Source: Mesaphorura yosii (Eukaryota > Arthropoda > Collembola > Poduromorpha > Tullbergiidae). Taken from it: a stretch of 64,000 nt of DNA. Location: NCBI GenBank assembly GCA_009869945.1, contig WIXG01000036.1:285092-349091 (forward strand). The letters are read 5' to 3'. A program made the position numbers and the translations under genes. The notes under the pieces are model-generated. The model was not told the DNA's origin and ran no database searches. It was given only the letters and a program-made list of their open reading frames with translations. This document shows, piece after piece, positions 21,901 to 34,192 of this stretch (positions within the stretch are counted from its first letter, which is position 1; each line of letters starts with the position of its first letter).

Positions 21901-24900
21901 TGCAATCCGACAACAGGTGAAATGTATGGAATCGCAAATTATACGCGTGGCTCCGCTTTTTGAAACCGCATTGGAAGAAAACATCAATGCTTTTGGACCG
22001 TTTATGCCTGAAATCGTCAAGTCGCTCCTCAATGCAGTGCCTAATCCTCTTGCATCACCTTATACCATCACTATTTTAAACAAGATAGGAGTGAATATCA
22101 TGGAAGAGTCCTTGGGATCGTTGGTTTCGCACATCTTGGTTAATTTAAACATGCCAGTTGCTGATTCAGAAAGCAGGACCGTCAAGAAGCAAGATATCGC
22201 ATGCATGAAGACTGCATTGCAATTAATCAAGGAGGCTATTGAGGCTAACCTATTCTCCTGCGGCGCGTTTTCCTACAGCTTCCCCTTCTTAAATCTGGCC
22301 GCCCAGAGGTGCTCGCAAGATTCTGGGATCATATTGCTAGTTTTGGAGTGTCTTTCTGCCTTCCTGAAGAGGCTGATTTCTCACGAATTTTATGAGAGTC
22401 CCGTGCCACGAGTCGAAGTCTGCAACCTTTTGTATTCCGGATTTGCCAACCCAAACAAATTGATTCAACAGAAGTGTTTGTCTGGACTGCTGGAGCTATC
22501 CAAATCAAGTCATATTCCATTGGCTGTCAAGTCCCGCCCGGTGGAAATTAAAGAGCACACTAATGCACTATTCAGCGACTTGATATATCTGCGAGACGCT
22601 GGAATCAGATGCCTGGCAATTATTGTGCAGGATTTTTCTTCGCTTTCTGCTGAAGATCTGGCACTACTCAAAGCGAGCATTTACAGGACGAAGTTCGATG
22701 AAGAAAAAGAAATAAAGAATTTGGCTGATGAGGTATGGGGATCAGCCATGTTAGAAACAAATGCGAGCGTCACACAAGAACTTCTGGAAAATGTCAGTCG
22801 AGTGAATGAATGTGTTCGTCGTTCAGCTTCAAAAGCACTGGTCAGCGTAATCCTAAATGATTCGGGTCAAATTGACGCGGTCCTTCAGCAACTGCTTGTA
22901 ACATATAATGAAAACTTGGACGTGATCCCTGCTGTCGTTGATAACTTGGGAAGAATTCTGGAGCCCGCTTTGGACAGATGGGAGGCCAGACACGGCGTGG
23001 GGTACGCGATCAAGCTGCTGACACCGCACCTACCTCGGCCAGCAGTGAAAGATACTTTAGTTTGGATAATGGAAATTGGTCTCGTGGACAGACATGTCAA
23101 CGTTCACAATATTTGCCTCGACGCGGCAGTGGAAATTGTCAATGTGCATGGCAAAGAGTTCTTGACCGAATTTGTCACTTTGGTGGAATCATATCTGGAT
23201 GGACCGAAGCGAGCCGAAAATGATGACAGTTTCCAGGAAGCATGTGTTATTTTAATGGGTTGCCTCGCTTCTCACCTCGACCCGTCAGACTTGAGAATCA
23301 AAAAGATATTCGCAACATTAGTTGCCACGCTTTCCACTCCTTCTGAAAAAGTACAGGAAGCGGTAGCCAACTGCATACCTGGATTGGTCCCCTCTCTTGG
23401 GTCTGAAGCAATGGACGCCATGAACACACTTCTGACCAACGTCATGGAGTCCAACACTTATGGAGGTCGAAGGGGCGCTGCCTACGGTATGGCAGGTCTC
23501 GTGAAAGGGTTGGGCATTTTGTCACTGAAGCAAAACAACATCATGAATATCCTGGGGGAAGGCTTGCAGGATAAGAAAAACTACAAACGCAAAGAAGGGT
23601 GCCTCATGGCCCTTGAATTACTTTGTTCTTCCTTGGGGCGTCTCTTTGAGCCTTACATCGTGCATGTCCTTCCTCATTTGCTCCAGTGCTTAGGCGATCC
23701 GAATACGTATGTGAGAGAAGCAACAGAGCAAACAGCAAAGTGTCTAATGAGCAGGCTGTCGGGCCACGGGGTCAAGTTAGTGCTGCCTGCACTGCTTAAT
23801 GCTTTGAATGAAGACTCGTGGCGTACCAAATGCGGCTCCGTCGATCTGCTCGGCAGAATGGCCTTCTGTGCTCCGAAACAGTTGTCAGGCTGCTTGCCCA
23901 TGATTGTGCCTCACCTGATTGAAGTGCTCAGCGACTCACACGCCAAAGTACAAGAGGCAGCCACCAAGGCCTTAGGATTGATTGGCTCTGTGATACGAAA
24001 TCCGGAAATACAATCCGTTGTGCCAACACTTCTTGAGGTTTGAATCAGAAAATATTATTCGTTTATGAAGCAAAAGGTTCCATTGCACCTCTTTTACTAG
24101 GCCTTAGGAGATCCGAGCAAGAAGACACACAAGTGCATGCAAATCCTCTTAAAGACTGAGTTTGTGCATTTCGTCGATCCCCCGTCCCTCGCGTTAATTA
24201 TGCCAGTAGTGCAAAGAGCCTTCCAAGATCGATCGACCGAAACAAGGAGAATGGCGTCCCAAATAATAGGAAACATGTACTCATTGACGGACCATTCAGA
24301 TTTGATTCCGTACATGTCAAGTGTTATGCCAGGGTTGAAGACATCATTAACTGATCCTGTTCCAGAAGTAAGCGGAAATGAGCATGCCAATGCAACGGCA
24401 TGTTGCTGTCTTAGCATGAGCATCCCTTTTATTGTATTATCTCGACACAGGTACGCGGCGTGGCGGCAAAAGCGTTAGGAGCGATGTCAAAGGGGCTCGG
24501 CGAAAAATGCTACGATGAAATACTTCCATGGCTAATGAAAACATTGGTTTCGGAGACAAGTTCAGTTGATCGCTCAGGAGCTGCGCAGGGCTTGGCTGAG
24601 GTGATTGGCGCACTTGGAGAGGATAAATTGCAACGATTCATGCCAGGTAAAACAGCCATCAGTATTTGCTGTGAATGAAGTGTACTTACTGTGGAAATCT
24701 ATTTCACAGAAATTATAAGAAAGGCCGATTCTGACGACATTGCGCCTCATGTTCGAGATGGTTACATGATGATGTTCATTTACATGCCCTCTGTGTTTGA
24801 GGAAGACTTCATTCCCTACATTGGACAAATTCTTAATCCAATTCTAAAGGTCCGTCCATCCTAATTTTATTTTGGCAAGTTCGTTTGTGCTGAATTTCTC

Positions 24901-27722
24901 AAACAGGCTCTGGCGGACGAGAATGAATTCGTTCGAGACACTGCACTGAGGGCTGGTCAAAGAATTGTGTCCGGATACGCAGACACAGCCATCACTTTGC
25001 TGTTGCCGGAGTTAGAGAAGGGGATCTTTGATGATAACTGGAGAATACGCTTCTCTTCCGTGCAGCTTTTGGGAGACTTGCTTTACAAAATATCTGGTGT
25101 GTCTGGGAAAATGAGCACAGAGTCTTCCGGTGACGATGATAATTTTGGAACTGAGCAATCGCAACATGTACGTATCTTCACTATTATTTGGAGGTTGATC
25201 AGCCCCAAACACTTAAAGCCAATTAATAGCACATGTGGCAAATGACCCTTAAAGGCTTTCACCTTTGTGAGATACAGACTTGAAATGAATGTATGGACTA
25301 ATGATTGCTCCAGGTGATTACTGAGACTTTGGGGCTGGAAAGGCGAAACCGTGTTTTGGCCGGCTTGTACATCGAACGTTCAGATGTGGCTCTCATGGTC
25401 CGTCAGGCCGCTTTGCATGTATGGAAGGTCGTTGTGGCCAACACTCCAAAAACGCTGAGAGAAATATTGAAAACTCTTTTCACCTTGCTGCTGAACTGTT
25501 TGGCCTCTCCTTCCCACGACAAGAGACAAGTGGCTGCCAGGTACGAAACCAGTTGTTGATTTCTCTGGCTTTCTTGTTTATTCCAATTCCTGTTGCAGAA
25601 CGCTGGGAGATTTAGTCCGCAAGCTCGGTGAAAAGATTTTGCCAGAAATTCTGCCATTACTGGAAAGAGGACTGGAATCATCGGTCGCTGCAGAAAGGCA
25701 GGGAGTATGTGTTGGCTTGGCTGAAATAATGACATCAACAAGCAGGGAAATGGTTCTGGTGTTCGTGGACAATTTGGTCCCAACATTGAGGCAAGCAAGC
25801 GTCGCATTTCTCTGATTTGAAGTACAATTTCGTTTTTTAACGCTTTCCTGGAGAAAATATTCAAATCTCACGACTGCAGGGCCTTAAAAGCAAATTTTGG
25901 GTTTGTAATTGTACAGAAAAGGCCTTTGTGATAGCGATCCCGACGTTCGAATCACAGCCGCACAGACTTTCGGTAGCTTGCACGCCACAATCGGAAGTCG
26001 GGCGCTTGAAGAAGTTATTCCCTTCATGCTGAAGAAAATTGTAAGAACATCGCATTACCTGATGTGATGTGCCCAACATGAGATTGAATGCATCCAATCA
26101 CATACATAAATCTTTGCAAACAGGACGATCCTGAGGAGGGAGAAAACGCCTTGTATGGATTGGGTCAGCTTGTTCTTGTGAGGTCCAAAAGCGTAATGCC
26201 ATACGTGATTCCACATTTGCTCAGCCCTCCAGTCAATTTGAAGGCGTTAGCAATATTATCGTCTGTATCGGGAGAAGCCATGTCAAAACATTTGCAGAAG
26301 ATTCTGCCAGCATTGCTAAATTTGCTCAAATCCACTTCGAACAATAATCAAGAGCAGGTAAATCTACAATCTGCGTGATAAAGTCACGCGAAAGAGTTAG
26401 CAAGATGCTAATCCATAGCTCGTAACTAGCTCGTCCCCATTTTATTTTGCGCAGACTGTGAAATCTTGTGGTCAAGTTCTGCTGTCCATCTCGGATGAAG
26501 ACGGCGTGCGATCACTCGTGAATGAGCTCCTCGGTTTCTGCAACATAGACCGGACTGATAAAGTTCCTGGTATTTTATTGTTATCAATATTCTGTAGTCA
26601 GACGAAGACAGATTTGACCCCGTACGTCCCAGAACTTATTAAGTGCTTCATTTTACAAATGGTGATCGATGATCCAGCGGTACTAAAATATGTGGTGGAA
26701 GCTCTCACAGTTATGATAAAGGTAAAGTGCTTCATGCATTTCCCGATCTATTTTATGTGGCTTAATTACGGACAGTGCCTTTTTTGTGCGACAGAACGTT
26801 GATCCGAGTGATCAGCCTGGCTACGTCGGAGTGCTTCATCAGGCATTGAGATTTGCCAAAGCCGACCTTAAGGGCGCGGAATACCTTCCTGGTCTTTGTG
26901 CACCGAAGGTGGTTCCCAATAAAATGTCACTACTCGTTCATGCAACTGTGAACAACTTTGATTTGGATCTAATCTTGATGTTTAGGGGATAAACTCTGTC
27001 CTTCCTGTGTTCCGTGAAGCCCTCCTCAATGGGCCAGCCGAGATTAAAGAAGCTACTGCGAACGGAATGCATGAACTAATCACGCTAACTTCTCCGGACG
27101 CCTTGAAGCCTGCAGTTATTCTTATCACTGGCCCCCTTATCAGAATTCTGGGTGATCGATACGGCCCAAATATAAAAGTGGCAGTCATCGAAACATTAAC
27201 CCTCCTATTGAAAAGAGTAAGACGTTCTCAGCTTGGCAAAATAAGGGAAATTAATCGAATAAATTTATCCTGTTCTAGGTGGGACTGCATTTGAAGGCGT
27301 TCCTGCCACAATTGCAAACAACATTTCTTAAAGGATCAGTTGACCCGAATAGAAATGTGAGATTAGAAGCCTCCAGCGCCTTGATCGAGTTGGTCAAGAT
27401 TCACCCGAAGCCAGATCCACTTTTCCTGGAACTGTCTAATGCTATCAAAACAACGGAAGATACCGGAATCCGGTAAGTTGAATATAGAAGAGGCTTGGCA
27501 ACAGTTAGTTCCGTACCAGTAATTGATTTTTCTCATATTGCGTCTGTACTTTTTTGCAGGGACACCGCTTTTTCTACTCTTCGAAGTATTTTAAGTCTTG
27601 CTGCCGATAAGATGAATGAAGTGACCAAGAAGACGATATCGCCTGTACTTACACAACACTTGAATTCAAGTGATAAGGCAGTGCGTGCAGCAGCAGAAGA
27701 CTGTTTACGATTCATCATGTGA
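18993..27722 (+). CDS. GCN1: GCN1, activator of the eIF2-alpha kinase GCN2
   Basis: GCN1 is a giant HEAT-repeat protein that binds ribosomes, including collided ones, and the RWD domain of GCN2 to trigger the amino-acid starvation response. The gene has many exons; the longest (about 21364-24040) encodes nearly 900 residues. Matches include [101 protein letters not shown] and [11 protein letters not shown]-like [16 protein letters not shown]. The kinase-binding and eEF3-like regions are present. The start at 18993 lacks roughly the first 140 residues of human GCN1, and exon 1 to exon 2 needs a 49-nt intron (19181-19229), so the 5' end is tentative. The stop after EDCLRFIM comes well before the usual C-terminus, yet a poly(A) signal follows closely. 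Confidence 0.93.
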
Positions 27723-28722
27723 AATTTAAGCAAATTAGCCATTTGTAACACTTATTCAATTAGGCAAATCTATTAAACGTAAAAGAAGAATAAAAATTTG
27801 CATATCATCTGAAACTGTGTTGAGAGTGAGTCCTTATCTACTTGAAAGGAAGGCCCGTGGTTTCTTCGTGCCTTGCGCGGGTCCTTAACTTTCGTTTGTT
27901 GTGGCGCCAGTAGTCTGGCGTTGTGTGCCAAGTCCCCTTTCACACTCCACATTGCCCGTACCCTATGATATGATGACTTCTTATCCGGGCTCATGAGACC
28001 AGAACTTTCACTTTTCCTACACAGCCAATGCAAATTAGGACATCGACTGGCAGATGAAATGAATGGATCAGCTGAGACGCATTACAAAAGAACTGATAAA
28101 ACCGACCCCAAGTCAAAACAAAAACATTGATGTGTAGGGGATGGAGCGTGAAGCAAACGAAAGCATTGGAGCACGAGCTCGGTGGTCCGGTTGAGGTCGG
28201 TGTATTTAAAATGTCATGAACATATGTAAAATTGACGTTTATTCAGTTTTAAGTGAGTCGGACACACCTGTACATGCAGAACTGAGGAAGAGGGTTTGGA
28301 AAGAAATTTCGGTTGACATGATTTTGGATCTATCTTCATAGAATACAAAATAAATTTGAAAACGGGAATTATTCTTGGAAATAATAAATATGGTGCAAAT
28401 TGACTTAGGAAGTCCTTAAGTTTTGATATTGTAAAATTATGGTTACGAAATTAATAGAGGACACAATATGTAGAAAATATAATAACACTTTAACTAGTAA
28501 CAGTAGCATTAGCTTAGTAGCTATGCAATACATGTTCTGGGCTCATGCTTGCTTCAGAAGTAGGTACTTTCCCTCCAACTTAATTACTACACTAATGTGT
28601 ATTACAAAGAAGAACCTTTTTTTGGTTTTTGTTTAATTTTTTATAAAACTGTACTGTAATTTTAATACAACCTTACTCTAACACGACCGAGAAGAAGTAG
28701 TTTGGTTGGTTTCCTTTCTGAT
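27723..28722. other. Convergent 3' region GCN1 / acidic protein gene
   Basis: About 1 kb of AT-rich sequence containing the short GCN1 3' UTR and the probable 3' UTR of the acidic protein gene. No supported coding region. Confidence 0.5.
27789..27794 (+). promoter_or_regulatory. Poly(A) signal for GCN1
   Basis: AATAAA only 66 nt after the GCN1 stop codon. Its closeness supports the early stop as the true end of the transcript. Confidence 0.6.
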
Positions 28723-30316
28723 TTATTGATCCTCCTCATCGTCCTCTCCTTCTACATCTCCTTCGCCGTCATCTCCTTCATCTTCTTCCTCTGCAACAAT
28801 AAAACAAAGCGCGTTCAGTAACTCCTCATCGAAATGTCATGACGTATTCGGACGAACAAATGTGGACTCGGATCTTGGAAAACTTCCAGCCCTTCGTTCT
28901 TTGCTGCCTCCGAATGTCTGAATAGCAGAAAACTTATTCATATGGACATACCTTCCCCATCAGGGATGTCCTCCTCCTCCTCCTCCTCTTCCTCAGCGTC
29001 TACATCCTCGTCCTCCTCCTCAACCTCATCTTCGTCGCCGTTGAGAGCGGTTTTTGCCTTCTTTGGGTCAACCCCCTTGTCCTGCAAAGCACAAAATGTC
29101 AAAAATTACTTCTAAGCCACATCAACGACCTTGAGAACCTTCGCTCGCGCCGTTTCGTAAATAGGAAATGACGGCCTACTTCTTGCTTTTTGCTATACTC
29201 GCTTGTAAGGAATGCTTTGCCTTTACTATCATGAGACCCCAAAGATCAGATTATTATTTTCAAAACTCAATTAATAAGGTATCGATCTATTAATTAATTG
29301 ATTCACCAAGTCATGGAGAATGAATGCAAAGGCGGTTAGTCAACATCAAAGATCATGCATGAAAGTCGGGCGGTCTTGCGCAAGGCAAGCCGAAGCCGCC
29401 TGGGAACCGAAGCCAAAATGAACTGCCGCCACACAATTGTTACAAATTCCGGCGTTATTTGGTAGCCTTTGCCCGTGTTCTTGAGCATATATTTCTTCAT
29501 GCATTATGCACGCACTCAGCACTGTCTGCATGCATGGTATTGGCATCGCGATCGCGGGCCCCTGACGGCCGGACGAGTTCCTTCGTTTGGTGAGCGTGCC
29601 GGCTTGGCGTACTGCTGTACAGTGTATCTGCATAGCGTACAGCATTGGAGTACGCGAGCTGTGTGGAGAATTGCTGGATGAAGATGAGGAGATGGCACGG
29701 CACCGTGAGCAGAGTCTTTGTTGTGTGGTGACTTGACTATTGATCTACACTGCTCTACGTGTAGGCCAAGCTTAGAGATTCCCATTCCCCTCCCTTGCCT
29801 ACTGCCTTGCTTGCCCGTGGACTACATTAGCATGGGCAAAGAGAGCACAGAGCTCGCTTGCCGCCTGCTTAAGTCGAGCAGAGTGAGACGAGCTTCAATA
29901 CTCGCAAGCGCATTTACCCACGCGGGGTTCTATGAAAGCGAAATAAACAACTCGGTAGAGCCGGAAAAACCGCCTCAACTCTTTCTACTCTCTCCCAATG
30001 CTACTACGGGCGAAGAATGTCCATGTCCGAACTGGAACAATCAACGCGTTCTTCTCGGGGCCAATGCCAACGTTAACGTAGTCAAACCACTTTAATCTAA
30101 TGGAAATGCCAACTACGCAACCCGCGTTTAGAGCGCCGATGCCAGGAGGAGCGCGCGTGGGGCAAGCGGAGAGGACGCGCACCGCGAGAATGAATGATCT
30201 TTGGTTCTTACCTCCGAAGGACGTTTTGCACCTTTCTCAACTTTGCTATCACCCTTGTCGTTATTCTCGGCCTTCTCGATGGCCACTTCGGAGTTGTTGT
30301 CGTTATTTGAACTCAT
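28723..30316 (-). CDS. Prothymosin-like acidic nuclear protein
   Basis: Three exons (30212-30316, 28952-29081, 28723-28790) join in phase to 100 residues. The N-terminal third is polar and charged, starting MSSNNDNNSEVAIEKAE. A split basic motif follows across the first junction (KGAKRPSE then DKGVDPKKAK), which fits a bipartite nuclear localisation signal. The rest is almost entirely Glu/Asp (EEEDEDVDAEEEEEEEED and a GEGDVEGEDDEEDQ end). Length, composition and basic signal resemble prothymosin-alpha, a histone H1-binding nuclear protein, but in prothymosin the signal is at the C-terminus, while here it lies in the first half. Low-complexity acidic proteins converge easily, so true homology is unproven. 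The gene is reliable because the three exons keep one frame. Confidence 0.72.
29082..30211 (-). other. 1.1-kb intron 1 of the acidic protein gene
   Basis: Unusually long for this window. It carries several overlapping open frames of 65 to 125 codons on both strands without recognisable protein features, and its 5' part is more GC-rich than neighbouring introns. It could hold an enhancer or an alternative first exon. Confidence 0.4.
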
Positions 30317-32117
30317 TATGAATTAATTAAAATTTTGTAGTTTACGTAAAACTGAAAGTTAATTGATGATGGAGTGGGTTAATACTACCGCTTTGCTGTT
30401 CGTGAGTTGGAGCGACGGCACGGAGAAGCCAAGAGCAGACCGACAACTGTAAGCGCACGAACGAACGCGGAGACTGACTCTGAGCCGGAGTGGGTACGAA
30501 AAAACATGAAATCCACTCATTCGAGCAGCACAGCAAAGCCAAAGCCTGACGTTAATAAAGAGCACGGAGAGGTGTCATGATGCTATGCCTATTGCCAATG
30601 CCGCATCATGCAACACGAAGCTTCAGCTTCAGCGTCAACCAAACAAGCCATGAGCTCAATACCACCAGGCAGCGTAGTAGTAATAGTAAAGCATATCGAC
30701 ACAGGTACACAGAGAAGGAGTCCCAAGCCTAATGATGAGACGCACAAAGCAAGCACGGGCGGTGGGCAAGAGCGCAGAGACCGACTCTACTCCTATCGTC
30801 CGGCCGTCGTCCATCACATTCATATTTATGAACGAGGTACCGAAGTGGACGAGTCGAGCAGTCGAGATTCTACAGAAATCCAGCGCCCGCCTGCTTCAAT
30901 CCAATGATACCTCCATTTACAACGAAAGGAAAGCCGCAACCGTGTAGTAATAGCAAAGGTGAATGAATAATAGCACCAGCATCTACGCTCTGCGCGGCAG
31001 TCATGGCGCCGGAAAGAAACTCTGCTCGCCGGCCGCGACGTGTGTTTTTGGATCAAATGCATAAGCAACAGCTTTACCACGGCAAATGCTCCGAAATATC
31101 GGCAAAGACCAGAAATAATGCTAAAATTGGACTTTTTCAGGATTGCGATGAAATGTGTAAACTCATTTTAATCGGCGGCAATTTTGAGTTGCTGCGAGGG
31201 CTTCCAGGCTGGAATTTGTCAGGACCAATTTCCAACTATGGGGTCTGGCAATGATTTATATTGAAGGGGGGTCCAGAGGACCCGGGTCTCCGGTTGACCT
31301 GGCCCGCAGGTTAATTACAACTGGCAAAATTAGGTGGATTGGGCAGGGGTTAGGAACTCAGAGTTTCGCTTACGGAAGATTCATTTGGGTTCGGAACGTG
31401 AACATAGCACGCATATTCCATAGTGCATCAGTACTCAGTCAGTGCACAGACCAGGCCGGCCATGCATCAATGTACTGCAACTTCTACATCTACAACGGCG
31501 ATGTGTTCTTTGTTCCACTGTGGGAGATGCGGTGTGGGAGCGTACGTACGATGAGAACACGAACGTGGGACCAGAACCAGAGGGCAGGGGGATGATCGCA
31601 GCTTGCACCGCACCGTCCCGTTCTCAACTCCCTTCATTCGGCATGGTAAAATGCTATGATTACAGTTGTATGGCTCAGCTTGCCCCATTGCCATTGCCAT
31701 TGCCCAAGCCGTTGCAATCCTGACTGTGTATTTGGTATTGCACCACAGATTTTAGCGCGACGGCCAATGGACCTCTCTATCACTACAATGCAAGGCAATG
31801 CTGCATTCTTGTGCGCTGTACAGCAATACGCTAAACGTTTGCTGCAATGCACAGTGCTTGATGCTAAACCATGCTCTCCTCGTCTTGTCAATTTACGTGC
31901 AAGGTTTGAATACCCGCAATGGCGAATGGCGCTGGGTGAAATGTGTGCTCTTAGCTACAGCATACGTACTGCACTGCACGGTGAGGTGTAGGCAGCTGGA
32001 AGAAAGATTTCTAATTCAGAGTGAGCAAGGCGATTCAACACGTTGGAAATTTAGTTCAACTGATTATTTAATCGGGCTCCCAAATCCGCTATTTGGAGGA
32101 ACTAACTACCGGCCATC
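30317..32117. other. Divergent intergenic region acidic protein / RPL36A
   Basis: About 1.8 kb, the largest gap in the window. It contains scattered open frames up to 114 codons without conserved features and short CCATTG repeats at 31685-31702. Probably promoter sequence for both genes. Confidence 0.4.
31685..31702 (+). repeat. CCATTG hexamer repeat, three perfect units
   Basis: Three head-to-tail CCATTG units. Shorter runs of the same word (ATTGCCATTGCC) occur at 37338-37349 and near 37445 and 37822, always between genes, so this is a simple repeat favoured in intergenic DNA here. Confidence 0.6.
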
Positions 32118-33679
32118 ATGGTAAGTAACCACTTTTCCACTTTTCCGGTGTGATTTTTAGGTGGAAAGTGACAGATTAAGCAAACCGGAACCTGGTTGTA
32201 TTGTTCGGCATCTTGACTTGGAACTTGTACTTCAATTCATTGTCATTAATCTTTCAGGTTAACGTTCCGAAGCAACGGCGCACATTTTGCAAAAAATGCA
32301 AAAACCACAAAGTGCACAAAGTGACCCAGTACAAGAAGTCAAAAGAAAGGACTGCATCCCAGGGTCGACGACGTTACGACAGAAAGCAGCAGGGTTATGG
32401 AGGGCAAACAAAACCAATCTTCAGAAAGAAGGTAAAATCAAATCGACTTGTCCGAGTCTAAGAATGTGTCTACATTTTTGCAAATTGTGCATTTCTATAG
32501 GCCAAGACTACCAAGAAAATTGTACTTAGGATGGAATGCTCTGAGTGCAAATATAGGAAGCAGATTCCACTGAAGAGATGCAAACATTTTGAACTGGGCG
32601 GTGACAAGAAGCGAAAGGTAAGGCCAAATAGATTGCAACACTTTATATATTTATAGTCCAGCAATTAACTTATCTGATAACGATAACTGAACATCGACAA
32701 GAATCAGAATTCAGATCATTTAAGAATTTTGTTTCCACATTCCATCTGAGCTGAAATTGAAATGTAGCCGTCAGCCGTGTATTTATTTTCCCCCGACCTT
32801 GCTTCCACTTACACCAACTTAAACTTTCAAAGTTAACTGGTAACTTTAGAACCTTAAGATTAGTAGTTGAAGCATGAAGCTAAGAACCTTTAGGATTACT
32901 TTGGACGTTAAAAATATTGGGGGTCTTCAAATAATATGTCGGTAAAGAAGTAAAGGCGTAAAGGCCGGTAAAGCAAGTCGATAAAGAATCGACAGTTTTC
33001 TTAGGAATTTACATTACTTTACCTCTTACTCGCTTACCTGCAAAAGGGAGGTAAAGCAGTAAAGTAAAGAAGTAAAGCTGGCCGGTTCTCAACTTCTTCT
33101 TTGACTCACAATCAGTCGCTAACAGCTATGGGCTTTAAGATTGGTTCGAAGAATCTGTTTACTATTTTACGCGATTATGTTAACGGCAGTGCGTTCAAAT
33201 AAAATGGATTTAAACCAGTAAAGTTTTACGCCTTTACTGAGCTTTTATTTGAGCACCCCTATAGTACTTTGTTAAAGCGAAACTTCCTCAACTATAAAGA
33301 GCTTGGTGAGTCTGACCTCGCTTCGACCTGCTGTTCAGTGGAAAGAAAAGGGGTTATGCCACATTTTAGACTCGGATTTCTTGACTGCCTTTGATATTTA
33401 CCAGACACGTATTATGTTACCAATTATGGTTGAACAAAATTTAACGTTTGAATATTATTTTTAAAAAATTTGCTACGCCTTGTTATGGTGTAGGCGGTCT
33501 GGAGCTCCGAAGACTAAATAGCTTCAATAGCAGGCCTGGCCCTATCCCTTACATGCTTGCTTCTACCTTCCTTTAACGTTTCTTGAAGACATTTTCAAAA
33601 TAACGGCATTAGAATCGTCATTAACACTACGCTCATACTACTGTTCTTTTTTTTCCAGGGACAAATGATCCAGTTCTAA
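32118..33679 (+). CDS. RPL36A: 60S ribosomal protein eL42 (L36a/L44)
   Basis: eL42 is a zinc-binding protein of the large ribosomal subunit near the E site. Four exons (32118-32120, 32258-32431, 32501-32617, 33659-33679) give 104 residues. The first exon codes only for the initiator methionine, with the intron directly after ATG, a common layout for ribosomal protein genes. The protein begins [18 protein letters not shown], has the second zinc pair in [11 protein letters not shown], and ends GGDKKRKGQMIQF, matching the family over its whole length. The four zinc-ligand cysteines (CKKC and CSEC) are present. The last intron is over 1 kb and repeat-rich. Identification is certain. Confidence 0.98.
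32618..33658 (+). other. 1.0-kb intron 3 of RPL36A
   Basis: Long for this genome. It is filled with GTAAAG-type direct and inverted repeats. Introns of ribosomal protein genes often host snoRNAs, so I looked for C/D boxes (TGATGA with CTGA) and saw no convincing pair. Confidence 0.5.
32940..33238. repeat. GTAAAG-rich direct and inverted repeat block
   Basis: GTAAAG occurs many times from 32941 to 33076. A 14-bp perfect inverted repeat pairs AGTAAAGGCGTAAA (32949-32962) with TTTACGCCTTTACT (33225-33238). A second pair, CTTTACCTC (33017-33025) with GAGGTAAAG (33048-33056), could form a 9-bp stem with a 22-nt loop. No transposase or target-site duplication is visible. Confidence 0.65.
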
Positions 33680-34192
33680 GCTGTTTACCTTCGCAGGATA
33701 TGGAATATGGATATCTTTATCACTTTGAATAAGGAATAAAAATGGTTACTAAACGAGACTTAACAGTGTCGAGAGAGGGCCTTTATTTTCTATTTGCTTG
33801 AAAGCATCTTTTGTTGACGTTTGTGCGGGTCGAAATTTTGTTGTCCCATTCAGAGATCGCATTGAAGTCCTTGTCGAATTTGATGTCGGGTTGCTGCGTG
33901 TCACTTTTGTCATAAAATCACAGGCGATGAAGGAAATGAAGCTGCAATATTCAAGGCGAAATGACGTCGTGGAAGATTTTTAATCACAACAGTTTACTTA
34001 AAGCAGCAGGTGAACGTAAACTAATTAAGGCGACTTTGGTGGTTCACAAATTCATATGTAGTCGACATATTTAAACTAGACTAGACCCCGGATAGCAAAA
34101 ACTTTGGTTTCATTACAACTCAGCAGCTAAACTCAGTCTGTTCCATGCAAATTCATCCCAACCCCGTCGCTTCCGAGTGTGGAACTTGAGTC
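33680..34192. other. Convergent 3' region RPL36A / BICDL1
   Basis: About 0.5 kb of 3' UTR sequence for two converging genes. A minus-strand AATAAA at 33782-33787 may serve BICDL1. A 61-codon open frame at 33798-33983 lacks an ATG start and was not accepted. Confidence 0.5.
33735..33740 (+). promoter_or_regulatory. Poly(A) signal for RPL36A
   Basis: AATAAA 55 nt after the RPL36A stop codon, consistent with the short 3' UTR of ribosomal protein mRNAs. Confidence 0.65.

Noticed and set aside
29718-30095. 125-codon plus-strand open frame in the intron of the acidic protein gene
   Set aside because: It lies in GC-richer intron sequence with overlapping frames on both strands and has no recognisable protein character.
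30608-32124. Several open frames of 80 to 114 codons between the acidic protein gene and RPL36A
   Set aside because: Mutually overlapping, of biased composition, without conserved motifs or paired splice signals.
32618-33658. snoRNA in the RPL36A intron
   Set aside because: No convincing C/D or H/ACA box pair was visible despite the favourable host gene.
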